Assembly (NCBI GenBank): GCA_964520325.1
Contig: CAZFOB010000003.1
Location: 1 to 64,000, forward strand
Length of the DNA stretch: 64,000 bases
Direction of reading: 5' to 3'
Origin: CAZFOB01 sp964520325
GTDB lineage: Bacteria; Actinomycetota; JAICYB01
The notes beneath the pieces were generated by a model that saw nothing but the letters and a program-made list of their open reading frames with translations, had not been told where the DNA came from and did no database searches. Below are positions 22,776 to 31,748 of the stretch, in pieces. The first letter of the stretch is position 1. Each line of letters opens with the position of its first letter. Position numbers and translations under genes: made by a program.

Positions 22776-24188
22776 GTGGACGCACGGGTCGAAGAGGTTT
22801 TGGGCGTTGCGGCGAGGCTGCCGCGGCGAAAGTCTGTTGCTCGCACGCAGGCATCGGAGATCTCGCAGGCGCTCATGCGCGCGCTTCATGCCGAGCACCT
22901 CGCGAACTGGGAATGGGTCGTTACCGTGGCCGCGCTGTTCCTGCTCGGCCGGACTCCGATCCTGTTCCTCCGGCTCCGGCTCGCCGGCCTGTTCGGCGGA
23001 CGGACGAGCCCGCTCTGGCAGGACGATCTTGTCGTTCTTTTCAGCTTCGCGGCGATCATCGCTGTGATGGTCGTGATCGCGGCACGACGCGCGAACGTCG
23101 CTGCATTGCTTCACCAGCCGCTGTTGCTCGCAACCGTCGCTGTTGCCTGGCTCTCTGTGGCATGGTCGGTCGAGCCCGCAGTGACATTGCGTCGCTCCTT
23201 GCTCTTCGCCGGCACGGCCGTGGTCGGCTGGTACATCGGCGATCGCTTCTCACCGCGCGACCAGGCTCGGCTCGTCATACGGGTGGCGTGGGTCGGGGTC
23301 GCGACGTCCCTGGTGGCTCTTGCGATCTGGCCCGATCTCGCTACGTCGTCGGGCCGCAACCTTGGATGGTTCTCGGGCGCCTACGTGAACCGCAACGCCT
23401 TGGGCTTGGTGCTTTCGACGGGGCTGCTCGCGTCGCTGTTCCTGTTCTGGGAGACCAAGCGCAAGGCGTGGGTCGCGGCGGGCGCAGTGCTGTTACTCGC
23501 GATGCTGTTCGCGACGAAGAACCGCACTGGCCCGGTCGCGCTGGTGGTAGCTGTGGTCATCACGCTTTCCGTTCACTGGCTGCGGAAGAACGCGAAAACC
23601 AGCATGACCGCCGCTGGTGGCGCGCTGTTCTTCCTCACGACGTTCGGCACCGTCGGGTTTACGATCCATTACTACTGGGTCGAGATCCTGGGCTGGCTCG
23701 GGCGCGATGTTTCGCTCACGAGGCGCACCGACATCTGGCAGCTCGTTCGCTTCTTCTCCGGCGAGAAGTCGTGGTTCGGTTGGGGGTTCGAGGCGATCTG
23801 GGCGAATTCCGGAGCCATCGGAAAGGCGCAAGCCGCGCGGGGCGCCCTGCATGCCCACATGGGGCCGGGTGTGCCCGGTGGGTGGCCGTATGCAGCTCAC
23901 AACGGTTACTTCGAGATGTTGCTGAGCGTGGGTCGTGTAGGTTTTGCGATCTTCCTTGGGTTCCTCGTCGTGGCCACTTGGCGCGCGTTCGAGTTCGCGT
24001 GGCAGCGCCGGGACATGTCGAGCCTGTGGCCGCTCTCGTTCATCGTGTTCGCCGTGGTCACGAACTTCTCCGAAAGCGCTTTCGTCTCGAGCGAGGCGCT
24101 GTGGGCTCTCACTGTTGCGGCGGCGGTTGGGGCGACCGAGTGTGCCCGCCGCCAGCACGCCTCGGTGGGACGCTCGGACGGCGGCTGA
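22776..24188 (+). CDS. O-antigen ligase/polymerase family membrane protein
   Basis: A 470-residue polytopic protein of the Wzy/WaaL superfamily. About twelve hydrophobic segments are interrupted by a large outer loop (residues about 290-370) holding TRRTDIWQLVRFF, SWFGWGFEAIW and the ligase-type HNGYFEMLLSVG. It likely joins or extends undecaprenyl-linked glycans at the outer face of the membrane. GTG 22776 follows GCAAGAT closely and may be leaderless. It is directly upstream of a large glycosyltransferase, and both belong with the WecA-like enzyme at the window start. Confidence 0.85.
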   Translation: MDARVEEVLGVAARLPRRKSVARTQASEISQALMRALHAEHLANWEWVVTVAALFLLGRTPILFLRLRLAGLFGGRTSPLWQDDLVVLFSFAAIIAVMVVIAARRANVAALLHQPLLLATVAVAWLSVAWSVEPAVTLRRSLLFAGTAVVGWYIGDRFSPRDQARLVIRVAWVGVATSLVALAIWPDLATSSGRNLGWFSGAYVNRNALGLVLSTGLLASLFLFWETKRKAWVAAGAVLLLAMLFATKNRTGPVALVVAVVITLSVHWLRKNAKTSMTAAGGALFFLTTFGTVGFTIHYYWVEILGWLGRDVSLTRRTDIWQLVRFFSGEKSWFGWGFEAIWANSGAIGKAQAARGALHAHMGPGVPGGWPYAAHNGYFEMLLSVGRVGFAIFLGFLVVATWRAFEFAWQRRDMSSLWPLSFIVFAVVTNFSESAFVSSEALWALTVAAAVGATECARRQHASVGRSDGG

Positions 24189-24227
24189 CCCACATGGACG
24201 CTATCCTGAGCAGTCCCTAGACCAACC

Positions 24228-26963
24228 GTGGAGGGGCCGTTGCGCTTCTGCACGATCATCGCAAAGAACTACTGGGCGCATGCTCGGGTTCTCGCTCGAT
24301 CGATCCGACAGCACCATCCAGAGGCGTCGATCACGGTTCTGGTGATCGACGGAGATCGCGAGACGATCCGGGCATCCGCGCGAGAGGGTTTCGATGTTCT
24401 GCTGCCCGACGTGATCGGTGTCGACCGTGCCGAGCTCCGCCGGATGGCCGGCATCTACGACGTCCTCGAATTATCGACAGCGCTCAAGCCGTGGGTCTTG
24501 AGGACGATGCTCGGCAACGACCCATCGCCGGTGATCTATCTGGATCCCGACATCGAGCTGTTCTTTCCGATGGGTGAGGTCTTCGAGCACGCGGCGTCGA
24601 ATGGGATCGTGCTGACGCCACACACCGTCGCGCCGCTGCCGCTCGAGGAGTACGGCCCGAACGAGTTGACGATATTGCAGTCCGGCACATACAACCTCGG
24701 GTTCATCGCCGTCGGTGGCGAGGCCATCGGCTTCCTCGACTGGTGGGCGGAGCGGCTCAAGCGTGACTGCTTGATCGCCAAGCCGGAAGGACTGTTCGTC
24801 GATCAGCGGTGGATCGATCTCGTTCCGAACTACTTCAACCCATACGTCCTGCGCTCTCCGGGCTACAACGTGGCGTACTGGAACCTTCCAGCGAGAACGC
24901 TCGAGCGCAACGGCGGAGGCTACCGCGTCAACGGCGAGGCGCTCCGGTTCTTCCACTACTCGGGCTTCGATCCCGCGCGACCCGACCGATTGAGCTACTA
25001 CCTTGGCAACCACCCGCGCATCCGGCTCAGCGACCAGCCTGCGCTCGCCGAGATGTGCGCGCGCTACGCCGAGCGGCTCTTAGGGGCCGGCCACCGCGCG
25101 TGGACTCGCATCTCCTATCCATACGACCACGCGTCGTCGGGTCTGCCGCTCGACCGTCGCGCGCGCAGGATCTACCGTCACGAGCTCGTCCGATCCGAAC
25201 GTGGACACGGCAAGGAACCCCCGAATCCGTTCGCAACGCGTAGTCCGGACGCGTTCGAGCGCTGGTTGAACGACCACGTCGGTCCGCATGAGGTCACGAG
25301 GTATCTGCGCGCGTTCTACGACGAGCGCGAGGACGTTCGCGCGGCGTTTCCGGATATCGACGCCGACGACGCGCGGCTGTTCGTCGATTGGGTGCGCACC
25401 GAAGGAGGGCAGTACGAGGGCATTCCGCCGCGACTCGTTCCGCGTCCCGCCAGCCGTCCGAAGATCTTTGGCGTCAACGTGGCCGGCTACGTCGCGGCCG
25501 AGAACGGTGTCGGCGAAGCCGCTCGATCGATCATCAGCGTGATCGAAGCCGCTGGAGTCGAGGCGACCGTCTTTCCGTACCACAACACGCCCAGCCGCCA
25601 GGAACACCCAGTCGTCGAGCACGGATCGACGACGCATGATCTGAACGTCCTATGCGTGAACGCGGACCAGCTGCCGACATTCCTCGTTGACGCCGCCGAG
25701 TTGTGTCCGATCGGGCGCTACCGCATCGGGGTGTGGGCGTGGGAGGTCGAGATCTTCCCCGAGTGGATGGCGGAATCCTGTCTTCACGTCGACGAGATCT
25801 GGACCTACAGCGAGCACGCTGCGCAAGCGATCCGTCCGACCACCGACCGTCCTGTGTTCGTCGTGCCTCCGCCGATCGTTCGGCCGACCTTCCGGCCCGT
25901 GTCGCGCACCGAGCTCGGTCTGCCGGAAGGGTTCTTTTTCCTCTGCTGCTTCGATTTCGACAGCGTCTTCGAACGAAAGAACCCCATCGGCGTCGTCGAG
26001 GCGTTCAGACGCGCATTCCCGTCGCCGGTAGGTCCACAGCTGGTCATCAAGAGCGTGCGCGGCGAGGCGCATCCCGAGGAGTTTCAACGGCTGCGCGGCG
26101 CGGTCGCGGGACGTCCGGACATCCATGTGATCGACGGCTATCTCAACACCGACTCACAACACGCGCTGACCGCGGCTTGTGGAGCCTACGTATCGCTCCA
26201 CCGGGCTGAGGGTTTGGGCCTGCACCTCGCCGAGGCCATGGCGCTCGGCAGGCCGGTTGTCGCGACGGGTTACTCGGGCAACCTCGAGTTCATGGACGAC
26301 ACAAACAGCTGGCTGATCCCGTACAAGATGGTTCACGTGCCCGCTGGGTGCGATCCCTATCCGACCCAAGCGCGCTGGGCCGATCCGGATCTGGAGGCGG
26401 CCGCCGTCGTGATGCGAGAGATCGTCGCGGACCCGATGCGCGCGAGTGAACGCGGTGAGCGTGCGGCCGAGGACATCGCGCGATTGCACGGACCGCAGAC
26501 GCGCGTTCCGTTTGTCATCGAGCGATTCGGCGTGATCGCAGCGCGAGCGGCGCAGCGCGCGGACGAGGAGGACTTCCGTCCCTGGAGTCCTGTGGAGACG
26601 GCCGACTACTACGCGGCCGCCGGTCCGGATATCGAGTCGCCGAGCCGCTACGGCTTCATGAGCCGCCTCGCACGCAAGCTCGTGATGAGGATCATCCGTC
26701 ATTTCGCGCAGCACCAAGATCGGCTGCACAACTCGCTCGTCGATTCTGTTCGCGAGCTCCAGACACGACTGCAGGCTGAGAACGCGACCGTACGCGAGCT
26801 CGAGGCGAAGGTCAGGGAACTCGAGGCGAAGCTGTCGTCCGAAACGGCGGACGAGGCGCCGGGCGGGGCCGAGCTTCCAGGCGGGTCCGCGCCTCCCGAA
26901 AGGCCCGAGGTCTTCCCGCCTTCTCCTGCTCCGGTTCGTCCGCTGCGCGAGCGGCGGGGCTAG
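24228..26963 (+). CDS. Large glycosyltransferase with two GT domains and a coiled-coil tail
   Basis: A 911-residue protein. The N-terminal domain (about 1-300) starts RFCTIIAKNYWAHARVLARS and carries a DPDIELFFP acidic motif, like nucleotide-sugar GT-A enzymes. The C-terminal domain (about 410-790) is a GT4-type GT-B: FGVNVAGYVAAENGVGEAAR, WAWEVEIFPEWM, LCCFDFDSVFERKNP and HRAEGLGLHLAEAMALGRPV. A heptad-rich tail (LRELEAKVRELEAKL) and a Pro/Gly end follow. It probably adds two sugars in series to the glycan handled by the ligase upstream. The start could be GTG 24228 or TTG 24240, the latter too close to GGAGGGG. Confidence 0.85.
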   Translation: MEGPLRFCTIIAKNYWAHARVLARSIRQHHPEASITVLVIDGDRETIRASAREGFDVLLPDVIGVDRAELRRMAGIYDVLELSTALKPWVLRTMLGNDPSPVIYLDPDIELFFPMGEVFEHAASNGIVLTPHTVAPLPLEEYGPNELTILQSGTYNLGFIAVGGEAIGFLDWWAERLKRDCLIAKPEGLFVDQRWIDLVPNYFNPYVLRSPGYNVAYWNLPARTLERNGGGYRVNGEALRFFHYSGFDPARPDRLSYYLGNHPRIRLSDQPALAEMCARYAERLLGAGHRAWTRISYPYDHASSGLPLDRRARRIYRHELVRSERGHGKEPPNPFATRSPDAFERWLNDHVGPHEVTRYLRAFYDEREDVRAAFPDIDADDARLFVDWVRTEGGQYEGIPPRLVPRPASRPKIFGVNVAGYVAAENGVGEAARSIISVIEAAGVEATVFPYHNTPSRQEHPVVEHGSTTHDLNVLCVNADQLPTFLVDAAELCPIGRYRIGVWAWEVEIFPEWMAESCLHVDEIWTYSEHAAQAIRPTTDRPVFVVPPPIVRPTFRPVSRTELGLPEGFFFLCCFDFDSVFERKNPIGVVEAFRRAFPSPVGPQLVIKSVRGEAHPEEFQRLRGAVAGRPDIHVIDGYLNTDSQHALTAACGAYVSLHRAEGLGLHLAEAMALGRPVVATGYSGNLEFMDDTNSWLIPYKMVHVPAGCDPYPTQARWADPDLEAAAVVMREIVADPMRASERGERAAEDIARLHGPQTRVPFVIERFGVIAARAAQRADEEDFRPWSPVETADYYAAAGPDIESPSRYGFMSRLARKLVMRIIRHFAQHQDRLHNSLVDSVRELQTRLQAENATVRELEAKVRELEAKLSSETADEAPGGAELPGGSAPPERPEVFPPSPAPVRPLRERRG

Positions 26964-26975
26964 GCTGGGCGTCAG

Positions 26976-29054
26976 ATGACGCCGAGGTTCAACTACACCC
27001 GCTGGGACGGCTCCCAGGACCCCTGGGCCGATCCCGACGACATCCTCGAAGGGCTCTCCGACGATCTGCTCGAGTTCGGCGATCTGTCGCAGGCGCTACG
27101 CCGGATGCTGCAGCGGGGCTTCGAGTTCGAAGGACAGCGCATCACCGGGCTTCAGTCGCTCTCCGAACGCCTGCGCAACCTGCGCCGCGACGCGATGCGC
27201 CGGTACGACATGGATTCGGTCGTGCAGGGCATCGAGGACGACCTCCGTGAGATCCGTTCGATGGAGCGCAAGGAAGTGCAAGACCGGCTGAGCCTCCGCG
27301 ACGAACCACGGGGGACAGGTGCCACGCCCGACGGCGAAGCTGCGCCCGATCTCGAGGCACTCCCGGACGACGACCCGCTCTCCGCGCTTGAGGCTGAGTT
27401 CGCGCAGCCGCCGTTCGGCCAGCGTCTGTCGCCGCGACTCGATTACCTCGATGCGCTCGAAGGACGTCCTGCCGACGCGATCAAGGGATTGCAGAGCTAC
27501 GACTTCCGCTCGCCGGAGGCCGAGGCGAAGTTCAACGAGCTCGTCGACAAGATGCGCCAGCAGATGATGCAGCAGTACTTCAAGGGGGCTGAGCAAGCGC
27601 TGCAGAACATGACGCCCGAGGACATGCAGCGTATGAAGAACATGCTTAGCGACCTGAACGAGATGGTGCGCAAGCACAACAACAGCGAGCCGTACGACTT
27701 CCAGAACTTCATGCAGCAGTACGGCGATTTTTTCCCGGAGAACCCGAAGAACCTCGAAGAGTTGCTCGAATCACTCGCGCATCGAATGGCGCAGGCACAG
27801 GCGATGATGAACTCGATGTCGCCGGAGATGCAGCAGCGTCTTCAGGACCTCATGGGTTCGCTCATGGGCGACGCCGACCTCATGTTCCAGATGAACGAGC
27901 TCGGCAACGCGCTTCGCCAGGCGATGCCCGGTGACTTCTGGGACCAGCAGTACCAGTTCGGTGGCGACGAATCGCTCTCGATGATGGAAGCGATGCAAGT
28001 CATGGAGCGTATGCAGGAATCGGAGGACCTCGAACGCTATCTGCGCAGTGCGTCCAAGCCCTCCGATCTGGGCGAGGTCGACCTCGAGCGTGTGTCGAAC
28101 CTCCTTGGGGAGGACGCCGCACTCGACGTCAAGCGCCTCCGCGAGATCGAGAAGATGCTCGAGGAAGCCGGATACGTGGAGCGCAAGCAGGGAAGGCTCG
28201 ACCTCACACCACAGGGCGTGCGCCGCATCGGTAAGCAGGCGCTCGGCAAGGTGTACCAACGGCTCAAGTCGGCGCTGCAAGGCGAACATGATCAACCGGA
28301 CATCGGAGCTGGCGGCGACATCACCGGTGAGCTCAAGCACTATGAGTTCGGCGACCCGTTCCATATCGAGGTGAAGGAGACGGTTTTCGAGGCCGTGCGC
28401 CGGCAGGGGAGCGGCACGCCGGTGAAGATCACTCCGGACGACTTCATGGTCGAACGCACGGAGCGCAAGGTGCAGTCGGCGACCGCCCTGCTGATCGACC
28501 TGAGCCTGTCGATGCCGATGCGCGGCAACTGGGTAGCGGCCAAGAAGGTCGCGCTTGCGCTGCATGCGCTGATCACGACGCAGTTCCCGCGCGACCGCTT
28601 GTTCCTGATCGGTTTCTCCGACTACGCACGCCGGATCCAGGCCGAAGAACTTCCGAATCTCGGTTGGGAGGAGGTATACGGGACGAATATGCAGCACGCG
28701 CTGCTCATCGCGCGGCGCCTCCTCGGCCAGCACAGGGGCGCGAGCCGTCAGATCCTGATGGTCACCGACGGGGAGCCCACAGCTCACCTGCTTCCCAACG
28801 GCGAGGTGCTCTTCAATTGGCCACCGATCCCACAAACCTTCGATGAGACCCTGAAGGAGGTTGCCCGCTGTTCGAAGGACGGCATCACGATCAACACCTT
28901 TATGCTCGATCGCTCGCCCTACCTGATGCGCTTCATCGAGCGGATGACGGCGCTGAACAAGGGCCGCGCCTTCTTCACCTCACCCGAGCACTTGGGTGAA
29001 TATGTCCTGCTCGACTTCTTGGAGAGCAAGCGCGCGATGCTCCGGGGCGCCTAA
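26976..29054 (+). CDS. Von Willebrand factor A domain protein (MoxR/ChlD-like partner)
   Basis: A 692-residue protein. Residues 1-480 are charged and helical with Met/Gln-rich stretches. The C-terminal VWA domain has a MIDAS motif in LLIDLSLSMPMRGNW (D-x-S-x-S), then LFLIGFSDYARRI, the Thr of NMQHALLIARRLL, and the Asp in LMVTDGEPTAHL. Such VWA proteins act with MoxR/magnesium-chelatase ATPases; the candidate here is at 18637-20031, separated by about 7 kb that includes envelope-glycan genes. ATG 26976 follows TAGGCT by 9 nt. Confidence 0.88.
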   Translation: MTPRFNYTRWDGSQDPWADPDDILEGLSDDLLEFGDLSQALRRMLQRGFEFEGQRITGLQSLSERLRNLRRDAMRRYDMDSVVQGIEDDLREIRSMERKEVQDRLSLRDEPRGTGATPDGEAAPDLEALPDDDPLSALEAEFAQPPFGQRLSPRLDYLDALEGRPADAIKGLQSYDFRSPEAEAKFNELVDKMRQQMMQQYFKGAEQALQNMTPEDMQRMKNMLSDLNEMVRKHNNSEPYDFQNFMQQYGDFFPENPKNLEELLESLAHRMAQAQAMMNSMSPEMQQRLQDLMGSLMGDADLMFQMNELGNALRQAMPGDFWDQQYQFGGDESLSMMEAMQVMERMQESEDLERYLRSASKPSDLGEVDLERVSNLLGEDAALDVKRLREIEKMLEEAGYVERKQGRLDLTPQGVRRIGKQALGKVYQRLKSALQGEHDQPDIGAGGDITGELKHYEFGDPFHIEVKETVFEAVRRQGSGTPVKITPDDFMVERTERKVQSATALLIDLSLSMPMRGNWVAAKKVALALHALITTQFPRDRLFLIGFSDYARRIQAEELPNLGWEEVYGTNMQHALLIARRLLGQHRGASRQILMVTDGEPTAHLLPNGEVLFNWPPIPQTFDETLKEVARCSKDGITINTFMLDRSPYLMRFIERMTALNKGRAFFTSPEHLGEYVLLDFLESKRAMLRGA

Positions 29055-29081
29055 GAGCCCGAGATCTCGGAGAGGCGACGG

Positions 29082-29486
29082 CTATGACTTCGGCAGAAGC
29101 CCCGCGTCGCGGAAGACGTCGTCCAAGCCCGGTGTTGTGAGGCGCCCCGGCAGATGGCTGGGGTCGACGAGCTCACACTCGACAGCGTCGTCGCCGGCAC
29201 GCAGCTCACCGCCTGTGACCGCGCAATGAAACGCCAGGACGATGTGATGCTCGTCGTCCACGATCGTCTCCCGGTAGCCCGCGACCACACCGACGTCCAC
29301 TTCGAGACCTGTCTCCTCCAGCACCTCGCGCTTCACAGCATCGCGGACGCGCTCGCCGGGCTCGATGCCGCCGCCGGGGAGCGACCAGTGGTCCTTGTGC
29401 GGATCTTTGCTTCGCTTGATCAGCACCACCTTGCCGTCGATGACGATCAGTCCGGAGGCGCCGCCGAGGTGGACGTCGGAGGACAT
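29082..29486 (-). CDS. Nudix hydrolase
   Basis: A 134-residue Nudix protein. The signature GGGIEPGERVRDAVKREVLEE is nearly perfect (G-x5-E-x7-R-E-x-x-E-E). It cleaves nucleoside-diphosphate derivatives; the substrate cannot be read. ATG 29486 begins MSSDVHLGG; CAGACT ends 6 nt before it, a possible leaderless box. It is divergent from the gene at 29527 with only 40 bp between starts. Confidence 0.9.
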   Translation of the reverse strand: MSSDVHLGGASGLIVIDGKVVLIKRSKDPHKDHWSLPGGGIEPGERVRDAVKREVLEETGLEVDVGVVAGYRETIVDDEHHIVLAFHCAVTGGELRAGDDAVECELVDPSHLPGRLTTPGLDDVFRDAGLLPKS

Positions 29487-29526
29487 GTTCACAGTCTGCG
29501 TCGTTCCGCGGTGAGATGATTCGGGT

Positions 29527-29949
29527 GTGAGCGAGAAGAAGACATCTGATGGCGGATTCCGGCTCGTCCTGGTCGTAGGCGCTGTCGTGATGGTGGCCAT
29601 CGGGGTGTGGGGGCTCGTTTGGACGGGGATGCTCGAGTCGGTGCTCGGCTACGACATCCCCAAGCGAGGCCTCGGGATCGTGCGACTGCTCGGTGGCGTG
29701 ATGCTGTCGCTCGGTGTCGGGTACGCACTCGCGGCCATGCAACCGCATCGCAGCCGCGGACTGCTCGTCCCGTTGTTCCTCGTGCCGCTGATGATGGCCG
29801 TGACGACGATCGCCGGTATCGCGCGCGACGAGATCCAGAGCGGGAAAGGGGTCGCGTTCGTGATCTACAACCTTGCGTACTGCTTCCTCTATTTTCGGTT
29901 CTACCCGCGCCTGGAGCCGCAGCCTGCGAGCGAGCCACCTCAGTCCTGA
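29527..29949 (+). CDS. Four-helix membrane protein, unknown function
   Basis: A 140-residue protein with four hydrophobic helices (LVLVVGAVVMVAIGVWGLVW, LLGGVMLSLGVGYALAAM, LLVPLFLVPLMMAVTTIAGI, VIYNLAYCFLYFRFY) and short loops. I do not recognise a named family with confidence; its size and helix pattern recall DUF4345-like proteins. GTG 29527 is used. The stop lies 10 bp inside the convergent RecQ gene. Confidence 0.6.
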   Translation: MSEKKTSDGGFRLVLVVGAVVMVAIGVWGLVWTGMLESVLGYDIPKRGLGIVRLLGGVMLSLGVGYALAAMQPHRSRGLLVPLFLVPLMMAVTTIAGIARDEIQSGKGVAFVIYNLAYCFLYFRFYPRLEPQPASEPPQS

Positions 29950-31748
29950 GTCAGAACGGCGAGGAAATGCGGTGCGTAGCGCTGGAGCTTCGACGCGCCG
30001 ACGCCGGTGATGGTCGCGAAGGCTTCGAGAGACTGCGGACGACGTTCGACGATCTCCCGCAGGGTCGAGTCATGGAAGATCACGTACGGAGGCACGCCCT
30101 GCTCTTTCGCGAGGGACGTCCGCAGCTCGCGGAGCGTTTCCCACAGCTCGAGGTCCTTTGAGCTCGCCTCACCGAACCCTCTGGCGATCGCGGGCTCCGA
30201 TCGCGAGCGCTTCTTCTTCGCACGCCTGACATCCTCGCGCAGTGTGATCTCGCGCTCCCCGCGCAGAACCGGACGGCTCTCGTCGGTGAGGCGCAGCGCA
30301 CCGTACCGCTCTGGGTCGGCGACGAGGAGGCCGAGAGCAACGAGCTGACGGAAGACGGCGCGCCACTGTGCCTCGGACAGATCGGTGCCGATCCCAAACG
30401 TCGTGAGCTCGGCGTGTTCATGCTGAGCGATCTTGTCCGTTGACTTTCCAAGGAGCACGTCGATGAGGTGGCTTGCGCCGAATCGTTCGCCGGTGCGGAT
30501 CACGCACGAGAGCGCCTTCTGCGCGTCGACGGTTCCGTTACGGCTCCGCGGGGGCTCGAGGCAGTTGTCGCAGTTACCGCACGCTCCTGGGTGGGTCTCG
30601 TCGAAATGGGCGAGAAGGCTCTGGCGTCGGCACCCGACCGACTCGCAGTAGCCGAGGAGCTCGAAGAGTTTCTGGCGCTCAACGCGTTTGCGTTCCTCGC
30701 CCCCCTCTCCTCGGTCTATGAGTTGCTGCATGCCGAAGATGTCCTGCGTGCCGTAGACCATGTACGCGTCGGAGGGGAGGCCGTCGCGTCCGGCGCGGCC
30801 GGTCTCCTGGTAATAGGCCTCGAGGCTCTTCGGCAGGTCGAGGTGGACGACGAACCGGACGTCCGGCTTGTCGATGCCCATCCCGAAGGCAACCGTCGCG
30901 ACCATGATCACGCCGTCTTCGCGGATGAAGCGGTCCTGATGATCTCGTCGTGTCGCCGCATCGAGGCCTGCGTGATAGGCGAGCGCGTTGAAGCCGCTCG
31001 TCCGCAGCGCTTCCGCCGTTTCCTCGACGTTCTTGCGGGACATCCGGTAGACGATCCCGCTCTCGTCTCGACGATCGGTGAGGAACGAGAGCAATTGGCG
31101 AAGCGGCGCGTTCTTCTGCTCGACGCGATAGGTGATGTTCGGACGGTCGAAGCTCGCGATGAACACGCGGGAGCCACGAAGCTGGAGGTGTTCGAGGATG
31201 TCGAGCCTGGTCGGTTTGTCCGCCGTTGCCGTGAGCACGATCCGCGGGACGTGTGGGAAGCGCTCGTGCAGCACGCGAAGCTTCCGGTACTCCGGACGGA
31301 AGTCGTGTCCCCACATCGAGACGCAGTGGGCCTCGTCGATGGCGAAGAGCGCGATGCGAGTCTGGTCCAGCTGATCCATGAACCGCGCCTGCAGCGCGCG
31401 CTCGGGCGCCACGTACAGGAGGTCGAGGGAGCCTTCGAGGAGTGATGCCTCGACCTCGCGCGCCGAGCGGGCGTCGAGGGAGGAGTTCAGGAATGCCGCG
31501 CGGACGCCGTACTGGCGCAACGCCGCGACCTGGTCCTGCATGAGCGCGATGAGCGGTGAGACGACGATGGCCGTTCCATCGCGGATGATCCCCGGGACCT
31601 GGTAACAGAGTGACTTGCCGGCACCCGTCGGCATGAGAACGAGGCAGTCGCCACCCGAGATGAGGTGATCGACGACCTCGGCCTGGTCGCCCCTGAACTC
31701 GGGGTAGCCGAAGACCTCCGACAGGACGTCGGTGGCCGAGCGGATCAC
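29940..31748 (-). CDS. recQ: ATP-dependent DNA helicase RecQ
   Basis: A 602-residue superfamily 2 helicase that unwinds DNA 3' to 5' for recombination and fork repair. Seen: GYPEFRGDQAEVV (motif 0), MPTGAGKSLCYQVP (Walker A), SPLIALMQDQV, FAIDEAHCVSMWGHDFRPEY (DEAH plus the aromatic-rich loop), TATADKPT, and QETGRAGRDGLPSD (motif VI). A RecQ zinc site follows, CESVGCRR then CGNCDNC, then a winged-helix RQC and an HRDC domain at the C-terminus (LRTSLAKEQGVPPYVIFHD). GTG 31748 overlaps the upstream ArsA stop (GTGA), so it is the third gene of that operon. Confidence 0.95.
   Translation of the reverse strand: MIRSATDVLSEVFGYPEFRGDQAEVVDHLISGGDCLVLMPTGAGKSLCYQVPGIIRDGTAIVVSPLIALMQDQVAALRQYGVRAAFLNSSLDARSAREVEASLLEGSLDLLYVAPERALQARFMDQLDQTRIALFAIDEAHCVSMWGHDFRPEYRKLRVLHERFPHVPRIVLTATADKPTRLDILEHLQLRGSRVFIASFDRPNITYRVEQKNAPLRQLLSFLTDRRDESGIVYRMSRKNVEETAEALRTSGFNALAYHAGLDAATRRDHQDRFIREDGVIMVATVAFGMGIDKPDVRFVVHLDLPKSLEAYYQETGRAGRDGLPSDAYMVYGTQDIFGMQQLIDRGEGGEERKRVERQKLFELLGYCESVGCRRQSLLAHFDETHPGACGNCDNCLEPPRSRNGTVDAQKALSCVIRTGERFGASHLIDVLLGKSTDKIAQHEHAELTTFGIGTDLSEAQWRAVFRQLVALGLLVADPERYGALRLTDESRPVLRGEREITLREDVRRAKKKRSRSEPAIARGFGEASSKDLELWETLRELRTSLAKEQGVPPYVIFHDSTLREIVERRPQSLEAFATITGVGASKLQRYAPHFLAVLTQD

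Noticed and set aside
22595..24220. Plus-strand open frame of 541 codons over the O-antigen ligase gene
   Set aside because: It has an Arg-rich composition and no motif; the membrane protein in another frame is convincing. Its first part also overlaps the real RHH remnant in a different frame.
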